Source: Karstenula rhodostoma CBS 690.94 (Eukaryota > Ascomycota > Dothideomycetes > Pleosporales > Didymosphaeriaceae). From it: 64,000 nt of DNA. The DNA lies in NCBI GenBank assembly GCA_010093485.1, contig MU001505.1, positions 1,682,809-1,746,808 on the forward strand, read 5' to 3'. A program made the position numbers and the translations under genes. Under the pieces are notes generated by a model that was not told the DNA's origin, ran no database searches, and saw only the letters and a program-made list of their open reading frames with translations. This document shows, one piece after another, positions 10,238 through 22,300 of the stretch (position 1 is its first letter; every line of letters begins with the position of its first letter).

Positions 10238-10524
10238 TAGGGAAGGGGATGGATGGATGTGGGAATGCGGGGGAAGCTGGCGGGAGAGTAGAGTAGAGTA
10301 GAGTGTGTAGAGTGTATGTAGGGTAGTCACGGTGAGTAGGTAGGTATTTTTAACTTTTTGCATTTGGTTTTGTATTGTAGACGGGGCTTTGTTTTGATTG
10401 TCCTGTATATACGTCGGCGGAAACCCGAAGTGAGTGCTTTCGTGTGAGCAGATAGAGCAAAGATACACGCATCGCATGCGTCTCGGAACAGCGACACGCC
10501 CAACCATCCACGCCGTGTGCGGTG

Positions 10525-10552
10525 CATCCATCCATCCATCCATCCATCCATC
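10525..10552 (+). repeat. (CATC)7 microsatellite
   Basis: Seven perfect copies of CATC. Confidence 0.95.
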
Positions 10553-10740
10553 GCATTGACGCTCTAGCATCACGCGAAAAGGGCTACTGTGTTGTTCCGG
10601 TGCTGCTACTCGTCGCCGAGGCCTGTCCTGTACCCCGCGTCCGTCTACCGCGCTGCAACTGCAGTGTACTGTATATTGCCCAGGGTACGCGGTGTGTGTA
10701 ACGCAGGGTGCGTGGCTTCTGTGCGACGATTTCATTTCGG

Positions 10741-10871
10741 ATCAGGTAGCGAGACGTCGACTGCACGCGTCTTTTCATCTATTCAGATCAGGTAGCGAGA
10801 ACGTCGACTGCGTCTTTTCATCTATTCAGATCAGGTAGCGAGACGTCGACTGCATGCGTCTCTTCATCTAT
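10741..10871 (+). repeat. about 45-bp minisatellite, 3 copies
   Basis: Units start at 10741, 10787 and 10830 with ATCAGGTAGCGAGA, contain ACGTCGACTGC and end in TTTTCATCTATTCAG. The first is 46 bp, the second 43 bp, and the third is slightly diverged and cut at 10871. Units abut without unique spacers. Confidence 0.92.
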
Positions 10872-12819
10872 CTGGGTGCTCTGTGTCCGTGTTCCCGGAG
10901 GCTGGGCGTGCAGACCGACGAGGCGTGATGTATGTGTGCCTCTGACAAACAAGAGACGAGATGGATGGATGGATGCGGTGAAGGGGGCCGCTGGATTGCC
11001 AGGGGATCCTACTATCCATGGAGCGCGAATCAGTCAATCCACGCAGCGCATCTCGCCCGTCCGCTACACGCTTCCCATCCCATCCCATCCCATCCCGGCG
11101 ACCCCTTTACCTTGGCTACCAGCAAATCGTGAAAAAACACAGCAATGCCGACAACAACACCGCAAGGAACGGCCGGTGGAGGCGCCAGGACCCACCCCAG
11201 CCCGTCCGTCACGCTTCCGAGGACCGACTATCGTTTGAACAAGGGGCGGCTATCGTTTTGCCAGCGCCAGCCCAGCCCAGCCCAGCCAGCCCGCCCGGCC
11301 AGCAAACGAAAGCCTGTCCACGGTCGACCGCCCGCGTCGCGCTCGGACACGGGAGGTACCATGTCTTGGCCCACTTAAGCCTCCGAGCCGAGCGTCGCAC
11401 GGGGGGCTCCGGGCGATGGATGGCGGGTTTCTTCGAGGTTCTAGCGCCGTCGCTTTTGGGTCTTGGTGTGGGTGTGCAGCGAGTCATGTGGGCTTGTTGG
11501 CGAGAGCGAAACCGAGGCGGGTGGGCTGTTGGATCCATCGGCCCAGGGGGAAGGGAAGGGGGGAGCGTTGTCGGAGTGGGAGCACGTGCCGCTCGACGAA
11601 CTCGACGTCTCTCTCTTCTCTTCGCCGCCGAGGAAAGTTTCTGGTCGGATTCGGAACCCGCCCGCCTTCTAGCCACGCCATGTCATGTCATGTCGTGTCG
11701 GGCGTTGAGTTGGCTGCCTGCCTGCCTGCGTAGGGCGCACACACCACCCCAGCCCCAGCCGCCCGTGTTCGCTCGACGTCCATGCCACGCAAAACCTGGA
11801 GTGCATGCGATGCGATGCGGGCGCGGCGCGCGGCCTTGCGAAGAGCTTCTTTCTTCTTTGGACCTGTTGCGAAAATGGCTCCCGCGAACCATGCAGCGTC
11901 GTCCATGTCGCGTGTACGCAATGTAGTGAGTCTGCAACGCGTTGTCTCCTGTCGTAGCACGGCGGGTCGTCACATCTCCTCTCCTGCCGTGGGACGTCGC
12001 ACCCGCCCAAGCAAGCTGTCAGCTTAGCAAGCTTTCTGTTTCGGCGTTTTAACTGTTACGTGATACGGCATTCTCATTCCCAACAACCCGCTACGGGCGC
12101 TGCATCAATCTACGGGGTTACACGCGCGATTCTATCTGAGGCGCTGGGGGCCCCTCTCCACCGGGGAGTCTGGGGTTGGAACCGGGTTCGCGCTATGCGA
12201 GGCCGATGAACCGTGCTAGAGTGGATGATGGTGGGGGATGTGATGGGGATGGGCATGCGAGGAGACCCTGATTTGCGGCTCGGGGTAGGATACAGCGAAG
12301 AGCCTCGCTGCGAGTGTGAACGTGATGTCGGCTGTTGCTTACCACCCGCAGCGTAGACAGCATGGAGGACCATGTCAGACACGCGCTCTCCAATGGACAC
12401 CGTCGAGCATGCTGTCTTATCGCAAACCCTCTGTGCAGCGAGCGCATGAACACCAGTGTAGAGAAGCCCGCGCAGTGAGGCCATCCAACCGATGCCCGTC
12501 CCCAGCCTACTGTGCGCTACGCGGCCAGGACCAGGATGCGCAAGAATATCTCCTACCGCGGCTTAAGTCCGCGGCCCGACGTTGCTATACACAGTACAGC
12601 CACCCCAACCCCAACCCAACCCCAGACTCACGGCAAAGAATCGGCTAGTTGCAACCAGGCGGCCATAGCTCTACGGAGCGTGCGGTCCGTGTGACCGCAT
12701 GGGGAAGTGCAAAATGCGCTGAAGACACGTCTGATTCTTCTGGAATAATCTAATCTACGCTGCGAGTGTCGTACGGTGTCTACGGTGCATCATTCGCAGA
12801 TCCGGGTGAGGGGACGATG

Positions 12820-14584
12820 CTAGGTCATGGTAACCTGGCAATGGTGTCAGCACGAGACCAAATGAGGGGGAGCTGCGCGGGACCTGACTTACCAGTTCCT
12901 CTGCTGAGACGGGGTGGATAGCCTGGGACGGTACGTTAGCGAAGGTCCACTTGAGACTCCAGATCTGCTTTCCCGCATAACACAGGGCCGCAGCCACCTG
13001 ATGCACAAGTGCACGCAGGACTGATGCTTTACTTACCACGCAGTTGTCAAAGTCCTTCTTGGTGGCGCCCATCTTGATCGCCACACCGAAGCCCTGTAGA
13101 ATCTCCGAAGAGCCCTGGCCCAGGATGTGCAGGCCCACCACCTTTTCCTCCTCGCCGACGCAGACGATCTTGTAAGCCGTTGGGCCCTTCTCCCCCTGCT
13201 CCATCATCGCGTAGTACATTCCCGTGAATTCCGTCTTATATACCTTCACCTTATCCCCGTATTTCTCGCGGGCTTCAGGCTCGGTGAGACCGACGGACCC
13301 GATTTCCGGGTGAGCGAACACCACAGATGGTATGTTCTCATACGATAGATGAGCGTCAGGCTTGCCTCCAAAGAGACGGTCTGACAGCCGGCGTCCTGCG
13401 GCAATTGCGACAGGGGTCAGCTCAAAGCCACTATCGGATGCATCCCCGATTGCGTAAATGTTGCCGATGTTGGTGTTCTGGTATTTGTCGACCATGATGT
13501 GGTTCTTGTCGTTCAATTTCAGACCCAGGTCCTTGATGCGCAGATCCTCCACCTCCGGGGAGCGGCCCGTGGCGAACAAGACGCATTCGACCTCGAGAGT
13601 ACCCTCCTTCTTGCTTTCTGTCTCCTGGTAGGTAACCCGCTTCAATCCATTACCAATGTCTTCCACCTTTGTAATTTGCGAACCCTTGTACAGGTGGACG
13701 CCCTGGCGCTCGTACTCCTTGGTCACGGTGTCCTGGATCATGGGGTCGAACGTGCGGAGAAGCTTCTGGCCTCGAATGAAGAAATGCGTCTCCGTGCCTA
13801 GAGCATGCATCATACCCGACATCTCCACACCGATGTACCCTGCACCGCTGGTAGCGATGCTCTTGGGCTGATTTTCGAGCTCGAAGAATCCATCGCTGTC
13901 GATGCAGAGCTCGGCTCCGGGAATGTCGGGTACATTGGGACGCCCGCCTGTTGCGATGAGGATGTGCTTCCCTTTTATCCTCTGGGTTCCTCCCTCGTTC
14001 AATGCTACCTCGACCTCATCATTCGCAACAAACTTGGCTCGGCCCTTGTAGTGCTTGATCTCGTCTTTGTTCAAGTTGTTTTCGTAGATCCCGTTCAGCC
14101 TCTTGACGTACGCATCCCGCTTTTTCTTGAACAAGGGCCAGTCGAAGGTGGGAGTGTCGTATCCTCCGAATCCATACGCCCGGGCATCTTTGAAGGTCTC
14201 GGAGATGGCAGCCGCATTCCAGGTAATCTTCTTGGGCACGCAACCCACATTCACGCAGGTTCCGCCGTAACGCTTCGACTCGATAGAAATGACCTTGGCA
14301 CCATGTTTTGCTGCTCTCCGGGCTGAGGCGATACCTCCACTACCGATGCCAATGACAAGGTAGTCGCACTCTTCTGTCTGCGTAACGGGAGCCATGGTGG
14401 GGGCGGATGAGGAAAAGTGGGAAGCGAAAGCTGACAAACGCGAGGCGGCCACTGTTTCTCGTGGGGGGGCTGCAAGAGAGGGGCGTCTCGAAGCAAGCAG
14501 GCGCGGGGCAGCAGCAAACGGAGCAGTGAAAATGGGTCTCGGAGTGAGCCTTTGCAACTGTCTCAATGCAAGTGTTCTACGCAT
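12820..14584 (-). CDS. glr1: glutathione reductase (NADPH), probable dual-targeted form
   Basis: Three exons on the minus strand: 14584-13037, 12922-12893 and 12834-12820, giving 530 residues. The two 3' introns (12923-13036 and 12835-12892) are inferred because splicing restores the family C-terminus, with the catalytic [10 protein letters not shown] block and a short VTMT end. Reading through the first, in-frame intron would insert 38 foreign residues. The FAD motif GIGSGG is at 79-84, the redox pair Cys110/Cys115 lies in [13 protein letters not shown], and the NADPH-binding segment is GAGYIGVE. The enzyme reduces glutathione disulfide with NADPH. Residues 1-63 are rich in Arg, Ala, Leu and Ser without acidic runs, like a mitochondrial presequence. 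A second ATG (Met64, 14395-14393) begins MAPVTQTEE and would give a 467-residue cytosolic enzyme. Known yeast GLR1 uses the same two-start strategy. A Yap1-type site lies 85 bp upstream. Confidence 0.95.
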
Positions 14585-15209
14585 TAAAGCAGCGGTGGAG
14601 ACTATGGCTTGTACTTATACGATGACGCCACTGCAGCCAGAGCCCAGAAGGAAGTGGAAAGCTACGGGTTAGTAATCCTGTGCAGCCTGAGCAACGAGCG
14701 ACTGATGAAGCTATTGACTTTGGTGAAGCCGCGTGGGATTTGTCAAAGGAGTGGATGCTAGGCGGATGGCAGTTGTACAACCTAGGAAGCAGTGCACGGT
14801 CTCGCAGCGTAAATCTCCGCAATGGATGCTGCTTGTGAGGATTGAGAATCGTCGTCTTTCAGGGTTGGTGATGACGAAACGTGAAATTCGTGCTCCGGAT
14901 AGCCGCATGGCGCTAGGCCTCTCTGAGCAGCTAAGCTTGCGATTAACTCATCGATTGCGGCCTCAACACCATGCTCTGTCAGACAGTGCACGACTGATTA
15001 TACATCACGCAGATATCCTCGCGTTCTACGACAGTCGACATCTAAAAGGGCGTGCTGAAGCATGTCCGCCAGATCAAATCACAGCAGCCGCTTATCGTAG
15101 CTCGCATCCGCCATCGTAGTGACCGTGCACGCGCTCGCCTTGTTCGCTAAGCCTGTCAACCATCGCCAGTACTACAGCAACTTGAGGCCTTGTCGATTAG
15201 TATTTCACA
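14585..15209. promoter_or_regulatory. shared divergent promoter region
   Basis: The 625 bp between the head-to-head starts of glutathione reductase (minus) and the 140-aa protein (plus). Apart from the TTAGTAA site at 14669 I see no unmistakable motif. Short frames here have no domain. Confidence 0.6.
14669..14675. promoter_or_regulatory. candidate Yap1/AP-1-like response element
   Basis: TTAGTAA matches the palindromic Yap1 consensus TTASTAA and lies 85 bp upstream of the long glutathione reductase start. Fungal GLR1-type genes are known targets of Yap1-family oxidative-stress regulators. A 7-mer can occur by chance, so position and gene identity carry the argument. Confidence 0.5.
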
Positions 15210-15685
15210 ATGGGTGGCAGACTATCTATACCCCGTGGGGCGGATGGCATGAGCGAGACTTCGAAGCCCGCGCGGTTGACCCGGAGCAAGGGTATCATCA
15301 ACGGGCGAGTATGGAACCATCTTCTGCTTACTGAGTGCCAGCATACTGACCCTATGCGCAGACAATTATGGCCCCCCTTGCAGCATTGACGATGGCCAGC
15401 CTCCTCTTTGTCTACACCAGAACGTCGATTCGAGCAGCGAAACTGAACGCGCAGAAACATCGCGAGGCCGACGGTGGTCAGATCAGCTGGCACAAGGAGA
15501 GCATGCGGAGGCATGGACAATCGGAGAGGGTGGACAATGACAGGAGTACGCTGAAGGAAGCTCTCCAGGCCGACTTTACGCGGTCGAAGAAAGAGAAGGT
15601 GGAGGCAAAGGAAGAGACGAAGGTCAGGACAGAGCGGTCCGCTGAAGAGGAGCGGTTGCGCAAGATGATGGGCAAGGACGACTGA
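15210..15685 (+). CDS. small membrane-anchored coiled-coil protein, function unknown
   Basis: Two exons, 15210-15308 and 15362-15685, joined in phase across a 53-nt intron with a CTGAC branch site, give 140 residues. The start ATGGGTGGC follows CACA and is the first ATG in frame with the second exon. Residues about 34-52 (APLAALTMASLLFVYT region) form one hydrophobic segment, followed by a positively charged RTSIRAAK stretch. The rest is hydrophilic and rich in Lys, Glu and Arg (about 85-135), predicted to be a long helix or coiled coil. The layout suggests a single-pass protein of an internal membrane with a soluble C-terminal helix. I do not recognise a named family. It is divergently paired with glutathione reductase, so the two may share regulation. 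Confidence 0.8.
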
Positions 15686-16656
15686 AGAGCTGATGTAAAG
15701 CACAAGATTGTGGCATGCCTGTACAGCGGGGGCCAGGTTCGCGGTGGGCAATTGGAGGCATTCCAGGAGTGGAGCCCAGTCGGGGCATATAAAAAGGGGA
15801 TGGGATAGTGATTGTGTTTGACAGGTCACGTCAGGATGCAGTATGTACCTGCGTAGACCTGCGTGGATTCCGTGTCGCAGGATGATGCGCTCTAGCAGGC
15901 TAGCGATGAGAATACCACATCCATAGCTCTACACCTGATCTGGCGGGCCCACGTGCCGAGAGCTACAGCTTCCTCGTTCCTCGTGCAGACGGTAAGCAAC
16001 ACAAGCTGCGTAGTCAACAGCCCAAGCAAATCAAGGTGCAGTTGCCATGTGTCGAACTATTAGCTCGTCGAGATGTGATTCGGCACACCTTCCTGATGGT
16101 GGTAATCAAGCTTTCACGTGGTAATCCCGACCCCGCATTTACGACACTGCCCATTGCGGTTCACGGTGCCCTTCGGCGTATACACAACTGATCGAGGGGG
16201 CTTTGTGGCAGTATGGCGGCTTGATGCAGGGCGGTTGTTCCTCTGCTGCATCGGCGCATGGCTGCGGGCATTTGTTAGATGGATGAGCGAATATCAGGCA
16301 CGCAGGCAGCTACAAAAGCGCACTTGGACGCGTCGATCGCCGCGACGGCCCAATTGCAGCCCCTCCAAGCTAGTTCTAGGCCGTTTCGGGGCTGCACGTT
16401 GCACAAAGCCGCAAGCTTAACCCCACCATTCCATCACCAGCTCGACCTCCCCGTTGCTGCACTACAAGCGTTGCCATTCATTGTCGCCCGATCACGCCTT
16501 CCTCCTCTGCCTTTCTCTGCACAGGACCCCCGGACCATCTTCGACTCCCCCAGCTTGTTCGTTCAGGCGACGCCTTGATGGAGCTTGCCCGGCGACTGGC
16601 CTCATCGCGATTGCCGTAGGAGGACGTCACGTCTTCCACAGCTAGCGATAGCCAGT
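15686..16656. other. intergenic region and promoter of the carrier gene
   Basis: No gene is recognised. It contains an E-box-like CACGTG (16115-16120) and a pyrimidine-rich stretch near 16498-16525 ending in CTCTGCACAG, which could be the 3' end of a 5'-UTR intron. Open frames at 16118-16645 give low-complexity translations. Confidence 0.5.
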
Positions 16657-18097
16657 ATGCCCGAGCGCGGCCCCGATAAGATAGATGCTTCGGCTGCGAA
16701 AGCCCGCCCCCACCATGTCCAGGATGTTTCGAGAGCCGTGTTGCGCAGCGAGCAGGCGAAACGTTGGACCAAGCGGTACCGCACCGAGGTCGCTGCGAGC
16801 TCCAGCAGTTTGCTCTCGACCTTTGTCGCGGTGCGTGTACTCACCATACACCATGGCTCGTCGGCTGACAGCTTCAGTACCCTCTCGACTCCGTAAAGAC
16901 ACGCCTGCAAGCGTACGTGCCCATCGCCCCATCGCCCCGTCTGCCTTTGCACGAGACCTGACGAGCGCAGCTACCAATTCAAGTCCTTCACCGACTGCGT
17001 TCTTCACACCTACAAAACGGAGGGGCTCCACGGCTTCTATCGGGGTATGCTCACATCGTGCGCTTGGGCGAAGAATATCAGCTGATGTTGCATCACAGGC
17101 GTTTGGTCACCGCTCGCAAGCATCACACTCGTGCGAACGGTTTCATTCTCGATATACCAGAGATCGAAGTATGCCATCGATGACTGGATGTTCCGAACCA
17201 CGGGAGGCTCTCCCCTTGTTATCGCGAATACGAAGGGCGCATTACCTACACTATCAACGGTCGCGTGTTTCGGACTCTCGGGAGCGACAGCGGGTGCTGC
17301 TATCACGGCCATCGCTTGTGAGGCACACGCTCAAATCCCGGAAAGTTCGTAATACTCATATTGCGTTACAGGTCCCTTCGAGCTGACCAAGCTGAGCGCG
17401 CAAATCTCGGTTTTGATGGCGGATCGGAAAGACGGCTGTGGCACCAACGACGCGGTCCGGAAGAGCTACCAGAATCTCGGAACATTCAGAACAGCGCAAA
17501 ATCTCATCAAGCATCGAGGCTGGATGGGTCTGTATTCTGGCTTCCACTTGCACCTGCGTATGTCACGCGAAGGGAACCCCTCTTTACATCTTTTACTGAT
17601 GATCTTCAGTTCGTGATACTATCGGCACTGGGATATACTTTGTAACATACGAGAGCGTGAAGCAGATATTGGCGAACGCCCGCGGAACCTCTCCTACAAG
17701 TCCCCTGGCTGTCGTTGTGGCTGGCGGCATGTGTGGACTCGTGAGCTGGGCTTGTGTAAGCTGCCAGTGGCGATCGCGAAGATACATTTGCTGACGCGCA
17801 CCGCAGATCTTCCCGATTGATACCGCCAAGAGCATCTACCAACGAAACTGCCTCGTTGGCGGAAGAGGGAAAGCGGAGAGGCCCAGGATTCACTTCTTCA
17901 ACGCGCGGATGTATCGGGGTATGCTATCCTCAATCTCCACAGCTCGAACCGTCTCTAACATGTGCCCAGGTCTCGGCGTGTCCATGAGCCGCTCGTGTGT
18001 CGTTAATGCCATTTTCTTTACAGCGTTTGAGTTTACCAAGAAGCGCATCAACCGGATGACGTTTGATGAGGAGCTTCTGCGCGAACACGGAGCGTGA
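16657..18097 (+). CDS. mitochondrial carrier (SLC25) family protein
   Basis: Eight exons: 16657-16830, 16878-16912, 16971-17044, 17099-17317, 17372-17557, 17610-17755, 17807-17918 and 17970-18097. They join in phase to 357 residues. The three tandem repeats of the family are each marked by the P-x-[DE]-x-x-[KR] signature: PLDSVK at 60-65, PFELTK at 169-174 and PIDTAK at 281-286, spaced 109 and 112 residues apart. Each repeat has a downstream GxYRG- or GLYSG-type segment. The protein should form six transmembrane helices in the mitochondrial inner membrane and exchange a small metabolite. The substrate cannot be read with confidence. The N-terminal 50 residues are hydrophilic and extend the usual length by about 40. 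The chosen ATG is the first after an in-frame run without other domain content. Confidence 0.93.
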
Positions 18098-19265
18098 AGT
18101 CGGTTGCATTCGGCAACTCGTGATATCAACATCTTCTTTCTGACCATGATTCTGGTGGGCTGCATAGGGCATGGCGTTGCATGGAACGGATATGTAACCT
18201 AGGATTTTGCCGCTCGTACCAGGCATAGCATTGAATAAGCAAGCACGCGTGTCGTGCTTCCATGGTAGCTGCTGATACACTGGGAGATATGCGATTCACG
18301 CAGAATCATGGTAGAGTCCGACCACAAGTGAGGAAACACCGACCTCACCTTACCGTACCCCCATTGGCCTTGACGCCCCCTCCACCTACCGCACTCTCCT
18401 CCAGAAACTACAGCGACTATCATCCTGCGATAGTCCTCCCTTCTCAGACTCCCAACCGCATCATCCTTCTCGCAATTATGTTTTCTACACGCTGCTCATG
18501 CCGGGCTGCATGGTGGTGCCGAAACCTTCCATGTCGCAGCGGCGCGGCGCGGCGCGGGGGTTATCTGACGATCTTGTCATCGCCTTGATAGAGCGAGTGA
18601 AATCACGTCGCGGCGCGGACGGAGATGGTGTGGAGGGTGTGATGTGATGCAGCAGGTGTGGAAGGGTTATGCAGTGGGGTTTGCGTCTTGACTGCTCCCT
18701 GGATGTGGTGGTGGGAGGGTCGTGTGGAGATTTGATGGCGTTCGTGGTTGTTGGGATATGGGGGACAGTTGGCACGTGAGATGTCGTTGCTGTGATGGTG
18801 CATGTCACTTGGGAAACGTTGGTGATACGTTCAGCAAATCTGTGGACGCATGGCTTCACGTCTTGGGGTCCGGGGTGTAGAACTTGCATTCGTTGGATCT
18901 CAGCTCAGGAAGGTTGGTAGTTTGCAGAGTGGATCTTCGGTGCGGGTCTGGATGACCTGTAGATAGTCATCCCACACGAGGTGGATGCGACGGGAGTTCT
19001 GTGTTGAGCGTTTTGCTTTGCCTACGTGTGCGATGGCTTGGGCCTCTGCGCGCTCGTGGCGGTGGTGCCCGTAGTACAGCATCTGTGAGGTATGAACGAG
19101 GGGTCGGAGGAAGCTGGTTGGAAGCTACTCGGTGTAGATTCCGCATCGAGATTTGTGGCGAGTTAGATTCAAATCTCTGTATGTTGCTCGGGTTGATGCA
19201 GATGAGAAGATGCGAGGTGGGGTTACTGCAGGAGCCTGCTCAATGAGCTTCGGATGAGGAGTGTG

Positions 19266-19377
19266 GGATGAGAGTTGTGGGTTAAGATTTACAGGTTGAG
19301 ATTTGCAGGTTAAGATTTGCAGGTTAAGATTTGTAGGTTGATATTTGTGGGTTAAGATTTGTAGGTTGGTACTTGTG
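19266..19377 (+). repeat. 14-bp minisatellite, about 8 copies
   Basis: Seven tandem units of the GGTTAAGATTTGCA type (19280-19377) are preceded by one more diverged unit (19266-19279). Differences between units are mostly A/G and C/T changes. It is not a telomere repeat: the unit is 14 bp and internal to the sequence. Confidence 0.9.
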
Positions 19378-22300
19378 GGTCGAATTGGAGTTGTCAGTGA
19401 TGTCGTGATTTGAAGTGATTTGACAGTAGGTCACTGTTTAGACGCTTGCTCCGCGCGAGGGGCGAAAAGAACCGATGGCACAGAGAGCGTAGTATGATTG
19501 GGTGACTATTGAAGAATACAGCGGGGTTTCAAGGTAGTTGCATTTCAAATGAACACGTGTAGTCGTGTTGAGAGCCAGACTTCTGAATAAAAAGTGGTCG
19601 TGGACAGGTTAATAGATATCTGGAGGGAAATAATGACAGAATGATAGAGTTTTCGTGAGGAGTGCAAAAATGGCCACAAAAAGGTATCTCTCCTAGCTGA
19701 CAGTTCAAAAATAAATTCTTTTGACAAATATACATTGTAGTAGGTAGTTTCAAAGCGTTAGAAGTAACTTCTCTCTAAACCTCGGAAGGGTTGGGGAACC
19801 TCGTGCCAAAACACAACAGTGAGAATGCTAGTTCCTCTGAACGGTAGAGATCGTTCATATGTATGCTACTGTGAGATTTTCTAGTTGGCCCGTACCCATC
19901 CCTGTTATATCAGCCACTTTCTATGTGAGTAATGCGCTTTTTAATATTACAAGCAGGGAGTCCGACACTTGTGCGGAGCTGATTCCTTCGAAAGGCCATT
20001 GGTCGGATGTCAAGGGAACGCTGTAGGCACCTTCCGCGAAGAGCCCAACATGAGTCATTCTCTTAATCGGAAGGTGAGGTGCATCCAATGAATAGTTTTG
20101 TCATTGGCAGGGACCTAGCTAGGTACGTGTTTCGCAAGCATATATATCCTTGTGCCAGCTTGCGACAGCGTGATGAACAAAAGTTTTGCCGAGGCTGCTA
20201 AACCTCCTTGAATTTCATGTGCAGGCTTCTCGAAAATTAACAGGCATAAAGTCAAAGCTCATTGCATATGGTTTGTCCATAAGTCGGCTGGCGTTGCCGC
20301 CGTGCTTCCATGGTACTACCCTATCGTCTTGTGATGCCGTGTTCAGTTGCTGCCAAACGATGATAGCTCGCGTCTTCACTGACCACGCCACGTATGTCTC
20401 CCCTCCCCCGCATTGCCAACGGCCGTGCTGGTCGCACTGTATATGCTGACTTCTGGCGCAACCTTGAACAGCGCTCGTTCCAATTTCAAGCCGCTCACTT
20501 ATGTAGACATATTCGTCCTCACGGTTTGTCCTCCAGTCCGTCACTCCAGTTTAGCGTATGCCGCTTGCGATCAAGACCAAAAACCTTCCACGCCAGGACA
20601 TACAGCCTTCGGCTTATTGATTTTACGGCATCTTCCTATCCATTATATGGCCTGCAAACGACATGATAGCTCCGGAGACGTTGTCTTTCAGAGGTTCCAC
20701 TTCGGAGGCAACATTGAAGTTTATCGGGACGTGCGTTACTTCGAAAAAGGACGTTTCGGTCGAACGTTTATTTGTATGCTCCGCGAATTCGACGCTCCGA
20801 TGAGCCCATAGGATGGTCGCCGAGATTATTCGTGCCATAGGCCGCGATGATAAGTGTCAGCTCTGATGCAGTGCAGAGTGCGCTATTAGACTAAGGACGG
20901 TACCACTATATAACATCAGCAAAACGAACGCGCTTCCACTGTCTATTCGACGTGTAAGTAGCCTCTCGTGCAGACGCAAAGAGCATGTGCTACCATCCTA
21001 CCTGGGGATGCAAGGGGATCGCGGTTCGTTGCATATCGAACGTGCCTGATCCTCGGCAGGGTCCAACCTAAATTCGATCTCAGCCTCGAGTGGGAAGCGC
21101 AGTGATGGAATCATGTCAAAGAAGGAGCAGGACTTTGCAGGTGGAGAAGGATGCTGGGAACGAAATGTTCGGACACGAGGCTGCGCGTGTGCTTGGGGTG
21201 CATCTCGCTTCGTTGGCCAGCAAGTATCAAATCCTGCCTGCACCACCTGGCTAGGCTGACGGCCCCCACAGTACGTTCTTTTATCCCCGGTTCGAAGAAC
21301 GAAGGGACGTAAGACGACAATTAAGCAGGCTCGGCATGAGCTCGAGACCTGTGGGCGGTGTATTAATCGGAACTGTCGTTAGCCGCTCTGCACCCGTGCT
21401 GTACAGGTTAGCTGCGTCATGCCCTGCAACGCCACGATGCTGCCCACCTATGCCGGAGCGAGCTGGTGCCAAATGTTCGGCAGCGGTTTGACCTTCAGGC
21501 AGGTGCTGGAGGATAGCATATTCAGCGTTGGTGCTGTCTACGAAGGTGCGATTCACCTGCAGCCGCGCAATCGCCGTAGCTTGAGTGCAACCACCGAGCA
21601 ACTGCAACTGGAGGCCGGGCGTGTCGGTGACACGACAATCTTCTGGAAAGAACATGAAATGATATAGAGGTCAACCCTCAAAGATTCCCGAGGACTCATT
21701 GGTCGTTGAGCTGTAGCCACAACCACAACTCCCGCGTGTTACCCAGTGGGTTTGGCATGCTACAACAACGGATCGTGGACCCGTTGCTGGCGCAGAGCTC
21801 TGTTTTAAATGACCAACGGTGGTTTGCGACAACGAAATGGGCAGGCAGCACTGCGACGAACTATGATCCATCTCGTGGGGACAACAATTCAGTAATCTAG
21901 CAGTCTGGACGAGGGCCACGTTTGGCCTTACTGCGCCACGAACACTGACATCGATTTATTACGCGCTATGCCACATGTTGTGTGGATATGCAGATGGCCC
22001 GCAGATTATTGCAACATCTCGGTCGCGCAGTCCATAAGAGCTCGCACTCGAACCAAACAGGTGGCCTGGAAAGCTCTCAACTTGACTGTATGTTCCTCCA
22101 AAGACCACCGCAATTGTTGATAAGACTGCGGTAGTTTCGAGATTTTCAAGCTGATGACCATGCGTTTGACCAAGGCGGTGCTCGACGCGTTGTGTCATTG
22201 GCGACCCATGGAGCTCGGAGCCTCACAACGAAGCTGATTGCGCCGCGACGGTACAACGGGGTCGTACGTGCCGTTTTGCGGTGCTTCAGAGTACCTGCGC

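Larger units (their letters stand above)
8536..12819. other. 4.3-kb convergent intergenic region rich in simple repeats
   Basis: It lies between the 3' ends of the plus-strand transcription factor and the minus-strand glutathione reductase. From about 8830 to 11750 it is crowded with short tandem repeats: CTGT, GTAG, GGAC, CTTGTC, CTCGTC, a 12-bp CCCCAGGACC-type unit, TAGC, TTTC, GGCT, GGTT, GAGTA, CATC, CCCAT and others. The long open frames here (for example 9219-9680 minus and 11018-11926 plus) are low-complexity products of these repeats with no domain. No intron pattern gives a recognisable protein. A non-coding transcript cannot be excluded. Confidence 0.6.

Noticed and set aside
10741..10871. 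CRISPR-like array
   Set aside because: The repeats are contiguous without unique spacers and the genome is fungal; it is a minisatellite.
11018..11926. 302-codon plus-strand frame
   Set aside because: Low-complexity GC-rich translation without a domain; it overlaps equally long frames on the minus strand.
12755..13036. Unspliced C-terminal extension of glutathione reductase to 609 residues
   Set aside because: It reads through two introns with good GTAAGT donors. Splicing restores the conserved catalytic His-containing C-terminus.
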